Positions 25,122 through 34,731 of a stretch of DNA of 64,000 nt are shown piece after piece. Made by a program: the position numbers and the translations under genes. This DNA is from CALJFL01 sp047633055 (GTDB lineage Bacteria > Pseudomonadota > Gammaproteobacteria > Pseudomonadales > Halieaceae). The stretch is taken from contig JBLIEI010000018.1 in assembly GCA_047633055.1 (NCBI GenBank), positions 5,360-69,359 on the forward strand, in the 5' to 3' direction. A model generated the notes under the pieces. It had not been told where the DNA came from. It saw only the letters and a list, made by a program, of their open reading frames with translations, and made no database searches. How positions within the stretch are numbered: the stretch's first letter is position 1; each line of letters opens with the position of its first letter.

Positions 25122-28100
25122 ATGCCAAAAAGAACTGACCTTAAAAGCATATTGATTCTCGGCGCCGGCCCTATTGTTATCGGCCAGGCCTGTGAATTCG
25201 ATTATTCGGGCGCTCAGGCCTGCAAGGCGTTGCGCGAGGAAGGGTATCGGGTGGTTCTGGTAAATTCCAATCCGGCGACCATCATGACTGACCCGTCGAT
25301 GGCTGATGCCACCTACATTGAACCTATTGAGTGGAAGACGGTTGCGCGGATTATTGAAATCGAAAAGCCCGACGCCCTGTTGCCTACTATGGGTGGCCAG
25401 ACCGCACTAAATTGCGCGCTTGATTTGGCGCGAGAGGGCGTGTTGGAAGCCAATGGAGTGGAGATGATCGGCGCCACCAAAGAGTCCATCGATATGGCCG
25501 AAGATCGCCAGCTGTTCGATGATGCGATGAAGCGTATTGGCTTGGCGACACCCAATTCTGCTACTGCCCATAGCCTGGAAGAAGCGTATCAGGTACTGGA
25601 TTCTATCGGTTTCCCCTGCATTATCCGTCCCTCTTTTACTATGGGAGGTTCCGGTGGCGGGATTGCGTACAACCGTGAGGAATTTGAAGAGATTTGCGTG
25701 CGAGGCTTTGATCTTTCCCCGACCAAGGAGCTGTTGATTGATGAGTCCCTGATCGGTTGGAAAGAGTTTGAAATGGAGGTGGTGAGGGACAAAAACGATA
25801 ATTGTATTATCGTTTGCGCCATCGAAAACTTTGATGCCATGGGCGTGCACACGGGGGACTCAATAACGGTTGCTCCGGCGCAAACCCTGACCGATAAAGA
25901 ATACCAAATCATGCGCAACGCCTCGCTGGCGGTGCTGCGTGAGATCGGCGTAGAAACAGGCGGTTCCAATGTGCAGTTTGGTCAGGATCCGGAAACTGGC
26001 CGGTTTGTGATCATCGAGATGAACCCGCGGGTCTCTCGTTCTTCTGCTCTAGCGTCCAAGGCCACCGGCTTCCCGATCGCCAAGGTTGCGGCTAAACTCG
26101 CCATTGGCTATACCTTGGATGAGTTACAGAACGACATTACCGGCGGTGCTACGCCAGCTTCCTTCGAGCCTTCCATTGACTACGTTGTTACTAAAATTCC
26201 GCGTTTTGCCTTCGAGAAATTCCCGGCAGCCGACTCTCACTTAACCACCCAAATGAAATCTGTTGGGGAAGTGATGGCCATTGGCCGTACATTTCAGGAG
26301 TCCCTGCAAAAAGCCCTGCGCGGTCTGGAAGTTGGCAGCTCTGGCTTCGAGCACATGATGGACGTCGAAAATCCCGATCTGCGGGAAGAGTTGGTTGCCG
26401 AATTGACTAACCCCGGCCCGGATCGCATTTGGTATCTGGGAGACGCCTTTCGCGCCGGCATGGATGTCGACGAAGTCTATAAATACTCGGGCGTTGACCC
26501 CTGGTTCCTGGTGCAGATTCAGGACCTGATACAGACCGAGGACAACCTTAAACTGTTGGATCTTGCCGAGCTTGACTATGCCGCGATGTACGGTCTGAAG
26601 CGCAAGGGCTTTGCCGATGCCCGCTTGGCGGTGTTGTTGGCGTGTGACGAGCGAGAGGTGCGCGAGCACCGGCACAGTCTTGGCATACGGCCGGTGTATA
26701 AGCGTGTCGATACCTGCGCGGCGGAATTTGCCTCGGCTACCGCCTATATGTACTCTACCTACGAGCAGGAATGTGAAGCGGCCCCCACCGATCGAGACAA
26801 AATTCTGGTACTGGGCGGGGGCCCGAATCGAATTGGACAAGGCATTGAGTTTGACTACTGCTGTGTTCACGCGGCAATAGCCATGCGTGAGGATGGCTAC
26901 GAAACGATTATGGTCAACTGCAACCCGGAAACGGTTTCTACCGATTACGACACGTCTGATCGCCTGTATTTCGAGCCGGTCACGCTGGAAGATGTGTTGG
27001 AGATTGTAGAGCTAGAGAAGCCCAAAGGGGTGATTGTCCAATTTGGTGGTCAGACCCCGTTAAAATTGGCGCGGGACCTGGAGGCGGCAGGTGTGCCTAT
27101 CATTGGTACTAGTCCGGACGCGATCGATCGTGCCGAGGATCGTGAACGCTTCCAGAAAATGATTCAAAAGCTGAAATTAAAGCAACCGCATAACACGACC
27201 GTGCGCAGTACAGATGAGGCGATGGCGGCAGCGGCAACAATAGGCTATCCCTTGGTAGTGAGGCCGTCTTATGTCCTTGGCGGTCGGGCCATGGAAATCG
27301 TCTACCGAGAAGAAGATTTACTGCGTTATATGCGCGATGCAGTGCAGGCGTCCGATGATGCTCCGGTGTTGCTGGACAGCTTTCTCAGCGCGGCCATCGA
27401 AATTGACGTGGACGCGGTTTGTGACGGCGAACAGGTAGTGATTGGCGCCATCATGCAGCACATTGAGCAGGCCGGGGTGCACTCTGGTGACTCAGCGTGT
27501 TCTCTTCCACCATACAGCCTTCGCCCCGAGGTACAGGATGCAATGCGTGAGCAAATCAGACAGATGGCGATTGAGCTGGGCGTACGCGGGCTGATGAACG
27601 TGCAGCTCGCCTGGCAGGATGACGAAATTTACGTGATCGAAGTGAACCCTCGAGCTTCTCGCACAGTGCCTTTTGTGTCCAAGTGTATCGGTGTCTCTCT
27701 GGCGCAGATTGCCGCCCGCTGTATGGTGGGTCAAACGTTGGCCGAGCAGGGTTTCACCAAAGAAATTGTGCCGCCGTATTACAGTGTGAAAGAAGCGGTA
27801 ATGCCGTTTAATAAATTTCCCGGCGTAGATCCCATCCTCGGACCGGAAATGAAATCCACTGGCGAGGTTATGGGTACCGGCAAGACCTTTGCCAGCGCCT
27901 ATGCCAAAGCGCAATTGGCCGCCGGCGCTGCGCCCCCGACTCACGGTACAGCGCTTATTAGCGTGCGCGATGTTGATAAGCCTGCGGCCATAGAGGTGGC
28001 GCGTGATCTGCATGCTCTGGGCTTCAAGCTTGCAGCGACCCGGGGCACGGCCACTGCGCTGGAACAGGCAGGCCTGACGGTAAGTCGGGTTAATAAAGTC

Positions 28101-28349
28101 CTGGAAGGGCGACCGCATATTGTCGATATGATTAAAAATGATGAGGCTGACCTGATTATCAACACGACTGAGGGCCGGCGCGCAATTGCCGATTCAGCAC
28201 CGATCAGAGCCAGTGCCGAGGCACACAGAGTATTCTACACTACAACATTAACTGCGGCGGAGGCGATTTGTATGTCGTTGAAACTTGAAGGCGATCAAAC
28301 TCATGTTAGCCGCCTGCAGGATCTTCACAGGAGTATTGGCGATGAGTAA
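25122..28349 (+). CDS. carB: Carbamoyl-phosphate synthase large subunit
   Basis: A 1075-residue synthetase with two homologous ATP-grasp halves. The first begins SILILGAGPIVIGQACEFDYSG and the second KILVLGGGPNRIGQGIEFDYC near residue 565. The C-terminal MGS-like allosteric domain (from about residue 940, TALISVRDVDKPAAIEVARDL) is where ornithine and UMP bind in E. coli. Full length. The end overlaps the greA start by eight bases. Confidence 0.96.
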   Translation: MPKRTDLKSILILGAGPIVIGQACEFDYSGAQACKALREEGYRVVLVNSNPATIMTDPSMADATYIEPIEWKTVARIIEIEKPDALLPTMGGQTALNCALDLAREGVLEANGVEMIGATKESIDMAEDRQLFDDAMKRIGLATPNSATAHSLEEAYQVLDSIGFPCIIRPSFTMGGSGGGIAYNREEFEEICVRGFDLSPTKELLIDESLIGWKEFEMEVVRDKNDNCIIVCAIENFDAMGVHTGDSITVAPAQTLTDKEYQIMRNASLAVLREIGVETGGSNVQFGQDPETGRFVIIEMNPRVSRSSALASKATGFPIAKVAAKLAIGYTLDELQNDITGGATPASFEPSIDYVVTKIPRFAFEKFPAADSHLTTQMKSVGEVMAIGRTFQESLQKALRGLEVGSSGFEHMMDVENPDLREELVAELTNPGPDRIWYLGDAFRAGMDVDEVYKYSGVDPWFLVQIQDLIQTEDNLKLLDLAELDYAAMYGLKRKGFADARLAVLLACDEREVREHRHSLGIRPVYKRVDTCAAEFASATAYMYSTYEQECEAAPTDRDKILVLGGGPNRIGQGIEFDYCCVHAAIAMREDGYETIMVNCNPETVSTDYDTSDRLYFEPVTLEDVLEIVELEKPKGVIVQFGGQTPLKLARDLEAAGVPIIGTSPDAIDRAEDRERFQKMIQKLKLKQPHNTTVRSTDEAMAAAATIGYPLVVRPSYVLGGRAMEIVYREEDLLRYMRDAVQASDDAPVLLDSFLSAAIEIDVDAVCDGEQVVIGAIMQHIEQAGVHSGDSACSLPPYSLRPEVQDAMREQIRQMAIELGVRGLMNVQLAWQDDEIYVIEVNPRASRTVPFVSKCIGVSLAQIAARCMVGQTLAEQGFTKEIVPPYYSVKEAVMPFNKFPGVDPILGPEMKSTGEVMGTGKTFASAYAKAQLAAGAAPPTHGTALISVRDVDKPAAIEVARDLHALGFKLAATRGTATALEQAGLTVSRVNKVLEGRPHIVDMIKNDEADLIINTTEGRRAIADSAPIRASAEAHRVFYTTTLTAAEAICMSLKLEGDQTHVSRLQDLHRSIGDE

Positions 28350-28818
28350 GTTCCCGATGACAGTGGCAGGTGAGGCGGCCCTGCGAGCAGAGTTGGATCG
28401 GCTTAAAAAAGTCGAGCGACCGCGAGTGGTTGACGCGATTGCCGAGGCGCGTGCCCATGGTGATCTCAAGGAAAATGCTGAGTATCACGCCGCCCGCGAG
28501 CAGCAGAGTTTTAACGAAGGCAGGGTTATGGAGATCGAAGGTAAGTTGGGCAATGCTCAGATCATTGATGTCACTGCCATTGCACCCTCCGGCAAGGTTA
28601 TTTTCGGCACCACCATTGATTTGGTGAATATCAAAACCGACGAGATAAAAATCTACCGTATCGTCGGTGAAGATGAGGCCGACGTGAAGAAAAATCTTAT
28701 ATCAGTCGGCTCGCCAGTTGCGCGAGCGCTTATTGGCAAGGAAGAAGGGGATGTGGTTGTGGTAAAAGCCCCCAGTGGCGATATTGAGTACGAGATCGAC
28801 CAGATTCGGCATATATAG
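28342..28818 (+). CDS. greA: Transcription elongation factor GreA
   Basis: A 158-residue factor that enters the RNA polymerase secondary channel and stimulates cleavage of backtracked RNA. The N-terminal coiled coil carries the tip motif DLKENAEYHAAREQQ (about residues 41-55) with the acidic residues needed for cleavage. The C-terminal FKBP-like domain follows. The ATG inside the carB end gives the usual length MSKFPMTVAGEAAL; the overlap implies coupled translation with carB. Confidence 0.95.
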   Translation: MSKFPMTVAGEAALRAELDRLKKVERPRVVDAIAEARAHGDLKENAEYHAAREQQSFNEGRVMEIEGKLGNAQIIDVTAIAPSGKVIFGTTIDLVNIKTDEIKIYRIVGEDEADVKKNLISVGSPVARALIGKEEGDVVVVKAPSGDIEYEIDQIRHI

Positions 28819-28825
28819 GTTTTGA

Positions 28826-29170
28826 CTAGCCGTCCCTCTGCTGCTGGAACAGGCGCACCTCGGCCAGTACCAGCTGGGCAACAAGTTTGAGCAGCAGCGC
28901 ATGATTTTCTTTACGTACCCCCTCAAGCCCAGCGCTAATCTGCTCCTTAAGCGTCGCTCCTTGCTCAACCGATAAGCTCTGTGGAAGGTCTACCTTAAAA
29001 CTGTATTGCCCGGATTCACTGAGCTGCGCATACGTTTGAGTAAGTTGAGTCGCAGCGAAATCGATTAGCGGTTGGTCAGCGCCTTTGGTTGCCAGCAATG
29101 AACGCAATTCGCGGTCTAGAAAAGCTAAGCCCTTGGCTTGTTGCGATGGGAATTCTAGGACATCCCCCAT
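28826..29170 (-). CDS. Conserved hypothetical small protein
   Basis: A 114-residue soluble, helical, acidic protein opening MGDVLEFPSQQAKGL. I do not recognise a domain or catalytic motif. It is convergent with greA (7-bp gap) and lies 90 bp from yhbY on the same strand, so it may be cotranscribed with yhbY. The regular amphipathic helices and good codon use argue that it is real. Confidence 0.55.
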   Translation of the reverse strand: MGDVLEFPSQQAKGLAFLDRELRSLLATKGADQPLIDFAATQLTQTYAQLSESGQYSFKVDLPQSLSVEQGATLKEQISAGLEGVRKENHALLLKLVAQLVLAEVRLFQQQRDG

Positions 29171-29260
29171 GGTGCTTGGTTACCTATCGGTGGGTTTACG
29201 AGTCATCATAGCGGTTGCGTACTGCGAAGTGCCAGCCAAATCAGTACTTCACCTGGGCGT

Positions 29261-29572
29261 TCAGACTGGCCGCATCAAGTTAGATTTGCGCGGATCCGGG
29301 GCTTTAGTCCTCCGCAAAACAAGAATCATGCTGCCAATGCTGTGTATGATTTCCGCCTTGGTTTGCTTGCACAATTCTTCACTTATCTGGGTGCGTTCTT
29401 CCTTACCGCCAACAGCGAGCTTGATCTTGATCAGTTCATGGTCGGACAGCGCCCGGTCGATCTCCCCGATTACAGTCTCACTCAAGCCCTTGCCAGCAAC
29501 AGTGACTACCGGCTTTAGTTTGTGGCCAATCGCTCGCATTTGACGCTTGGCCTGATTGTTTGTCTTGCTCAT
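29261..29572 (-). CDS. yhbY: YhbY-type CRM-domain RNA-binding protein
   Basis: A 103-residue ribosome-associated protein of the CRS1-YhbY (CRM) family, thought to act in 50S subunit assembly. Matches include the opening LKPVVTVAGKGLSETVIGEID and the HELIKIKL strand; the GxxG-type loop GGKEERTQ is near residue 57. It is divergent from rlmE (87-bp spacer), the same arrangement as in E. coli, where the neighbour also acts on 23S rRNA. Confidence 0.9.
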   Translation of the reverse strand: MSKTNNQAKRQMRAIGHKLKPVVTVAGKGLSETVIGEIDRALSDHELIKIKLAVGGKEERTQISEELCKQTKAEIIHSIGSMILVLRRTKAPDPRKSNLMRPV

Positions 29573-29659
29573 AGGGATTCCGAGTTACAATGGCGGGTCC
29601 ATGGGGGCGCGTATTCTACACAAGCCTCTGCTCCGCTGATACCAATTGAAAGCCTCAAT

Positions 29660-30286
29660 ATGGCCAAAAAACACTCATCCAGCAAAGCGTGGTTGAAAGA
29701 ACACCGCGACGACTTTTACGTCCAGCAGGCCCTGCGTGATGGTTATCGCTCGCGTGCCTGCTACAAACTGCTTGAACTGCAGGAGCGCGACCGGCTGATC
29801 AGGCCAGGGATGACGGTGATGGATCTGGGGTGCGCGCCTGGCGGTTGGTCGCAGGTTGCGGCTGACCTTGTAGGGCATAAGGGGCGGGTGATTGCTTCAG
29901 ATATACTGCCCATGGACGGCCTGGCGGGCGTTGAGTTTATTGAGGGAGATTTTACCGAAGACGCGGTTTTTGAGCGGATTTTAGCGGAAGTTGGGGACAG
30001 CCCGGTTGATCTTGTGGTGTCTGACATGGCGCCTAATATCAGCGGCATGGCGGCCGTGGATCAGCCCGTGTCCATGCACTTGGTGGACCTTGCGCTAGAT
30101 ATGGCGCGGAGCGTCCTCAAGCCAGGCGGGTCATTTGTGGCCAAAGTATTCCAGGGAGAGGGGTTCGATCAGCTGGTGAGGGATGCTCGTGGTAGTTTTG
30201 GTAAGGTAGTGACGCGCAAACCTAAAGCATCCAGGCCGCGATCCCGTGAGGTTTATCTTGTAGCCCATGACTTCAAAGAGGGTTGA
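29660..30286 (+). CDS. rlmE: 23S rRNA 2'-O-ribose methyltransferase RlmE
   Basis: A 208-residue FtsJ/RrmJ methyltransferase for U2552 in the 23S rRNA A-loop. SAM-binding motif I is VMDLGCAPGGWSQV (near residue 53). The catalytic K-D-K-E set is consistent with Lys near 37, VVSDMAPN (Asp near 123), FVAKVFQGEG (Lys near 163) and SREVYLVA. The ATG giving MAKKHSSSKAWLKEH is chosen over an upstream frame extension that matches nothing. It is the usual neighbour of ftsH. Confidence 0.94.
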   Translation: MAKKHSSSKAWLKEHRDDFYVQQALRDGYRSRACYKLLELQERDRLIRPGMTVMDLGCAPGGWSQVAADLVGHKGRVIASDILPMDGLAGVEFIEGDFTEDAVFERILAEVGDSPVDLVVSDMAPNISGMAAVDQPVSMHLVDLALDMARSVLKPGGSFVAKVFQGEGFDQLVRDARGSFGKVVTRKPKASRPRSREVYLVAHDFKEG

Positions 30287-30410
30287 AAAATGGAGCCCTC
30301 GCCCCAAGTGTAGTAACTTGACGAGATAGGTTTCCCGTGTTCATGCGTATATATTTCAAAGGCAGCAAACGTTGTCGGACCAATTGCCACAGATTGTCGA
30401 GGTAAATGGT

Positions 30411-30416
30411 TATAAT
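30411..30416 (+). promoter_or_regulatory. Candidate -10 element for ftsH
   Basis: A perfect TATAAT lies 81 bp upstream of the ftsH ATG in the 200-bp spacer after rlmE. No convincing -35 is at 16-18 bp, and no clear heat-shock promoter is visible either. The rest of 30287-30487 shows nothing else. Confidence 0.35.
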
Positions 30417-30496
30417 CCTTTTATACTACTTAGGGAGCAGGAGCTGCCACACCCGCCACGGGGCGGTGAATTAGTGAGAATGCAGCAGTGAGAAAT

Positions 30497-32416
30497 ATGG
30501 CTAAAAATTTACTACTGTGGCTTGTAATAGCCGCCGTGTTGTTGTCAGTGTTCAACAACTTTAATATGCAAGAGTCGACCGAGCAGGTTGGCTATTCTGA
30601 TTTTATTCAGGAAATTCAGTCCGAGCGGATCAAAAAAGTCGTAGTGGAGGGCCTGACCATCTCGGGTGAGCGCTACGACGGCTCTACCTTTGAAACCGTC
30701 CGTCCTATGGTTGAAGATCCAAAGCTGATGGACGACCTGCTGACCCATAATGTTGAAGTGGAAGGCCGCAAGCCGGAGCAGCAGAGCGTCTGGACGCAAC
30801 TGTTGGTTGCCAGTTTCCCGATACTCATCATTATTGCTGTGTTCATGTTTTTTATGCGCCAGATGCAAGGTGGTGGTGGTGGCCGTGGCGGCCCGATGAG
30901 CTTTGGCAAGAGTAAGGCCCGGTTGTTAGGCGAAGATCAAATTACAACGACTTTCGCCGATGTGGCTGGCGTGGACGAGGCCAAGGAAGATGTGAAGGAA
31001 TTGGTCGACTTCCTTAGCGACCCCAGTCGCTTCCAGAAATTGGGTGGCCGGATTCCGCGCGGTATATTGATGGTAGGGCAGCCTGGTACAGGTAAAACGC
31101 TACTGGCAAAAGCGATTGCCGGAGAGGCCAAGGTGCCGTTTTTCTCTATCTCGGGATCCGATTTCGTCGAAATGTTTGTCGGCGTTGGCGCATCGAGAGT
31201 GCGCGATATGTTTGAGCAGGCCAAGAAACAATCGCCCTGTATTATTTTCATTGATGAAATCGACGCGGTCGGTCGCCAGCGTGGCGCAGGTATGGGCGGC
31301 GGTCACGATGAGCGTGAACAAACGCTCAACCAGCTGTTGGTAGAAATGGATGGATTCGAAGTTAATGATGGCGTCATTGTCATCGCCGCTACTAACCGCC
31401 CCGATGTATTGGATTCGGCGTTACTGCGACCCGGTCGCTTTGACCGTCAGGTCGTGGTTGGTCTGCCGGATATCCGCGGTCGTGAACAGATTCTGAAAGT
31501 ACACATGCGCAAAGTTCCGTTGTCTGAAGACGTGGAGGCCTCGAAAATTGCTCGCGGTACTCCTGGATTTTCCGGTGCTGATCTTGCGAATCTGGTAAAC
31601 GAAGCTGCATTGTTTGCTGCACGTTCCGATGTTCGCACTGTTGGTATGGAGCAATTTGAAAAGGCTAAAGACAAAATCATGATGGGCGCAGAGCGCAAGT
31701 CGATGGTGATGTCGGATAATGAGAAGCGCAACACGGCTTACCATGAGGCCGGGCACGCAATTGTTGGCCGTCTGGTGCCGGAGCATGACCCGGTTTACAA
31801 AGTCAGCATCATTCCTCGCGGTAGAGCACTGGGTGTGACCATGTTTTTGCCGGAAGAGGATCGCTACAGTCACAGCCGCAGGCATATCATGAGCCAGATC
31901 TGTAGCCTGTTTGGCGGTCGTATTGCTGAGGAAATGACCCTCGGTAAAGATGGCGTAACGACGGGTGCCTCTAATGACATTCAGAGGGCCACGGAGATCG
32001 CCCGCAAGATGGTGACTCAATGGGGTCTTTCCGAAAAAATGGGCCCATTGCTGTATGACGATGCAAGTGAAGAGGTGTTTTTGGGTCGCAGCGCCGGCCA
32101 GCCGGTCAAGTCGGTCTCTGGTGAAACCGCGAAGGCAATCGATGAGGAAGTTCGCCGGATTATCGACGAGTGTTATGGCATTGCCCAGCGGTTGTTAGAG
32201 GAAAACTTTGATAAATTGCACTCGATGGCAGATGCCTTAATGCTGTACGAAACAATCGATGCCGATCAAATCGAAGAGATCATGTCCGGACGAGAGCCCG
32301 GAGTACCCAAAGACTGGGAGAAAAAACCCGACGATCAGGACTCAGGCGCCAAGCCAGCCGCCGATGAGAAACCTGGCACTGCCAGTCCCATAGGTGGCCC
32401 AGCCGGCGAACATTGA
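30497..32416 (+). CDS. ftsH: ATP-dependent zinc metalloprotease FtsH
   Basis: A 639-residue membrane AAA protease that degrades misfolded membrane proteins and regulators. An N-terminal membrane helix (MAKNLLLWLVIAAVLLS), a periplasmic domain and a second helix near residue 105 are followed by the AAA module with Walker A GQPGTGKT (near 195) and Walker B IIFIDEIDAVG. The zinc site is HEAGH at residues 416-420. The ATG at 30497 matches the E. coli N-terminus; a GTG nine bases upstream is an alternative. Poly-Gly GGGGGRGG precedes the AAA domain, as usual. Confidence 0.96.
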   Translation: MAKNLLLWLVIAAVLLSVFNNFNMQESTEQVGYSDFIQEIQSERIKKVVVEGLTISGERYDGSTFETVRPMVEDPKLMDDLLTHNVEVEGRKPEQQSVWTQLLVASFPILIIIAVFMFFMRQMQGGGGGRGGPMSFGKSKARLLGEDQITTTFADVAGVDEAKEDVKELVDFLSDPSRFQKLGGRIPRGILMVGQPGTGKTLLAKAIAGEAKVPFFSISGSDFVEMFVGVGASRVRDMFEQAKKQSPCIIFIDEIDAVGRQRGAGMGGGHDEREQTLNQLLVEMDGFEVNDGVIVIAATNRPDVLDSALLRPGRFDRQVVVGLPDIRGREQILKVHMRKVPLSEDVEASKIARGTPGFSGADLANLVNEAALFAARSDVRTVGMEQFEKAKDKIMMGAERKSMVMSDNEKRNTAYHEAGHAIVGRLVPEHDPVYKVSIIPRGRALGVTMFLPEEDRYSHSRRHIMSQICSLFGGRIAEEMTLGKDGVTTGASNDIQRATEIARKMVTQWGLSEKMGPLLYDDASEEVFLGRSAGQPVKSVSGETAKAIDEEVRRIIDECYGIAQRLLEENFDKLHSMADALMLYETIDADQIEEIMSGREPGVPKDWEKKPDDQDSGAKPAADEKPGTASPIGGPAGEH

Positions 32417-32429
32417 CCTCGGTTGCACA

Positions 32430-33305
32430 ATGACTTCAGTTATTGCTACCCCTGTCCCGGCGCTTGATTGCGCCGGACGTATTTTGGACTTGTCACGTCC
32501 TCAAGTTATGGGGGTGATCAATACTACGCCGGATTCGTTTTCTGACGGTGGTAGTCTCTACCGAGCGGGCAAACTGAACCTGGAAAGAGCCATGGAGCGA
32601 GCTCGCGCTATGGTCGATGCCGGAGCGGCAATTCTGGATGTCGGGGGTGAATCAACCAGACCCGGTGCCGACACGGTGTCCCTTGATCAGGAGCTGGCTC
32701 GGGTTATTCCTCTGATGACTGCCATATCTGCTGAACTGGATGTGATTATTTCTATCGATACCAGTTCACCTCAGGTGATGCTGGCGGCAGGAGTTGCCGG
32801 TGCCGGCATTATAAATGACGTTCGTGCTCTGAGTCGTGAAGGGGCGCTGGAGGCGGCAGCATCTTCCGGCTTGCCCATATGCCTCATGCATATGCAGGGC
32901 GTGCCTGACACGATGCAAAAAGCCCCCGCCTACCATGATGTGGTCGACGAAGTGAAGTCCTTTCTGATGGCAGCAGTACAGCGTTGTCAGCAGGCTGGCA
33001 TTGGCAGTGAGCGAATTCTGATCGACCCTGGCATCGGCTTTGGTAAAAGCGTGACGCACAATCTACAGTTATTGGGTGGCTTGTCAGAGCTGGTCGCTAC
33101 TGGCCAACCGGTAGTTGTCGGCTTTTCCCGTAAATCGATGATCGGTAAACTACTCAAACGCGATATGGATCAGCGCCTGCCCGCCAGTCTGGCACTCGCA
33201 GTGCTGGCGGTTGAACGTGGCGCGTCCATAATTAGAACTCACGATGTTGCCGAGACCGTAGATGCGGTGGCAATGTCGGTAGCTTTGAGGGAGTTGGGGG
33301 GTTGA
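32430..33305 (+). CDS. folP: Dihydropteroate synthase
   Basis: A 291-residue TIM-barrel enzyme condensing pterin pyrophosphate with p-aminobenzoate, the sulfonamide target. Key segments are PQVMGVINTTPDSFSDGG (near residue 27), DVGGESTRPGAD, the Asp of IISIDTS, and the late GFSRKSMIG substrate loop. The ATG at 32430 is chosen; an in-frame GTG at 32394 would overlap ftsH. The last base overlaps the first base of glmM (TGATG). Confidence 0.94.
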   Translation: MTSVIATPVPALDCAGRILDLSRPQVMGVINTTPDSFSDGGSLYRAGKLNLERAMERARAMVDAGAAILDVGGESTRPGADTVSLDQELARVIPLMTAISAELDVIISIDTSSPQVMLAAGVAGAGIINDVRALSREGALEAAASSGLPICLMHMQGVPDTMQKAPAYHDVVDEVKSFLMAAVQRCQQAGIGSERILIDPGIGFGKSVTHNLQLLGGLSELVATGQPVVVGFSRKSMIGKLLKRDMDQRLPASLALAVLAVERGASIIRTHDVAETVDAVAMSVALRELGG

Positions 33306-34654
33306 TGTCTAAGCAATATTTTGGAACCGACGGTATCCGCGGTGCTGTTGGTCATGCGCCTATAACGCCCGATTTCATGTTGAAGTTGGGATGGGCCTGC
33401 GGTCGGGTGTTCACCCGCCACGCCGATAAGCAAGGCCACTGCACCGTTATCATCGGCAAGGATACTCGTGTATCTGGGTATATGTTTGAGTCTGCCCTGG
33501 AGGCGGGGCTGGTGGCCGCTGGGGTCGATGTGAAATTGTTGGGACCCATGCCGACCCCGGCAGTGGCGTTAATGACAAGAACCCAGAATGCCGACGCGGG
33601 AATTGTTATCAGTGCATCGCACAATCCGTTTTACGATAACGGGATTAAATTCTTCTCAGCTTCCGGTTCCAAGCTTGCTGATTATGTAGAACTGGAGATT
33701 GAAGCCGAACTGGAACTGGAACTGGTGACTGCGCAATCGCGTGATATCGGCAAGGTCGTGCGGGTAGTAGACGCGCCTGGCCGCTATATAGAATTTTGCA
33801 AATCCACGGTGCCAGAAGGTTTTAGTCTTCGTGGTCTGAAAATCGCCGTTGACTGCGCCAATGGCGCGACCTACCACATTGCTCCAAGCGTATTTAGAGA
33901 ATTGGGTGCCGACGTGATTACCCTTGGCGCGCAGCCCGACGGCTTTAATATTAACGACGGTGTTGGCTCAACCGATACCGCCAAATTGTCAGAGACAGTG
34001 GTCGAACATAAAGCCGATCTGGGTATCGCCTATGACGGCGACGGCGACCGTGTATTATTGGTTGACGCTCAGGGACAGCTGGTGGATGGCGATGAGCTGA
34101 TTTACATAATCGCCAGTCACCGCCTGGCCACAGGTAAGGCCGATGCTGGCGTGGTCGGCACTCTGATGTCCAATCTCGGGTTGGAAGTTGCTCTACGCGA
34201 AGCGGGGCTGCAGTTCGTGCGGGCCAATGTTGGCGACCGCCACGTCAAGGCAATGATGGAGGTTCATGGCTGGCACCTGGGCGGTGAGTCCTCTGGACAC
34301 ATTATTTGCTCGGATGTCACTACCACCGGTGATGGCATTGTTGCCTCACTGCAGGTATTGCTGGCAATGCGGCAAGCGAACACCGATTTGGCCACGCTGC
34401 GCCATGGTATGAAAAAATACCCCCAGACTATGATTAACGTGAAAGTCGTTGGCAAGCCGGACCTGGCCGCTTTTCCTGCATTGGATGATGCGGTCGGTGC
34501 GGCGGAGCAGCGGTTGGGCGAGCGCGGTCGGGTATTGCTGCGCCCTTCCGGTACGGAATCGGTGGTGCGGGTGATGATTGAAGGCCAAGATGCTGCGGAA
34601 GTGAAGCAGCTCTGTGAGGAACTTGCGTCTGTAGTAGGTGAGCTTTTCGGCTGA
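33305..34654 (+). CDS. glmM: Phosphoglucosamine mutase
   Basis: A 449-residue phosphohexomutase converting glucosamine-6-phosphate to glucosamine-1-phosphate for UDP-GlcNAc and the cell wall. It has the opening YFGTDGIRG, the active-site serine loop ISASHNPFYDNGIKFF (near residue 97), the Mg loop YDGDGDRVLLVD and the sugar loop GGESSGHII. C-terminal phosphate loop: RPSGTESVVRV. It is coupled to folP by a TGATG overlap. Confidence 0.95.
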   Translation: MSKQYFGTDGIRGAVGHAPITPDFMLKLGWACGRVFTRHADKQGHCTVIIGKDTRVSGYMFESALEAGLVAAGVDVKLLGPMPTPAVALMTRTQNADAGIVISASHNPFYDNGIKFFSASGSKLADYVELEIEAELELELVTAQSRDIGKVVRVVDAPGRYIEFCKSTVPEGFSLRGLKIAVDCANGATYHIAPSVFRELGADVITLGAQPDGFNINDGVGSTDTAKLSETVVEHKADLGIAYDGDGDRVLLVDAQGQLVDGDELIYIIASHRLATGKADAGVVGTLMSNLGLEVALREAGLQFVRANVGDRHVKAMMEVHGWHLGGESSGHIICSDVTTTGDGIVASLQVLLAMRQANTDLATLRHGMKKYPQTMINVKVVGKPDLAAFPALDDAVGAAEQRLGERGRVLLRPSGTESVVRVMIEGQDAAEVKQLCEELASVVGELFG

Positions 34655-34731
34655 ATACCACTTCGCGGAGTCTTGTAACCATCGGATATCTTGGTTAATA
34701 TTGCGGCCGCTTTTTTTGCTGGGAGATCGAC

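Noticed and set aside
26241..26870. A 209-codon open frame antisense to carB
   Set aside because: carB is full length and highly conserved here; the reverse frame is a by-product.
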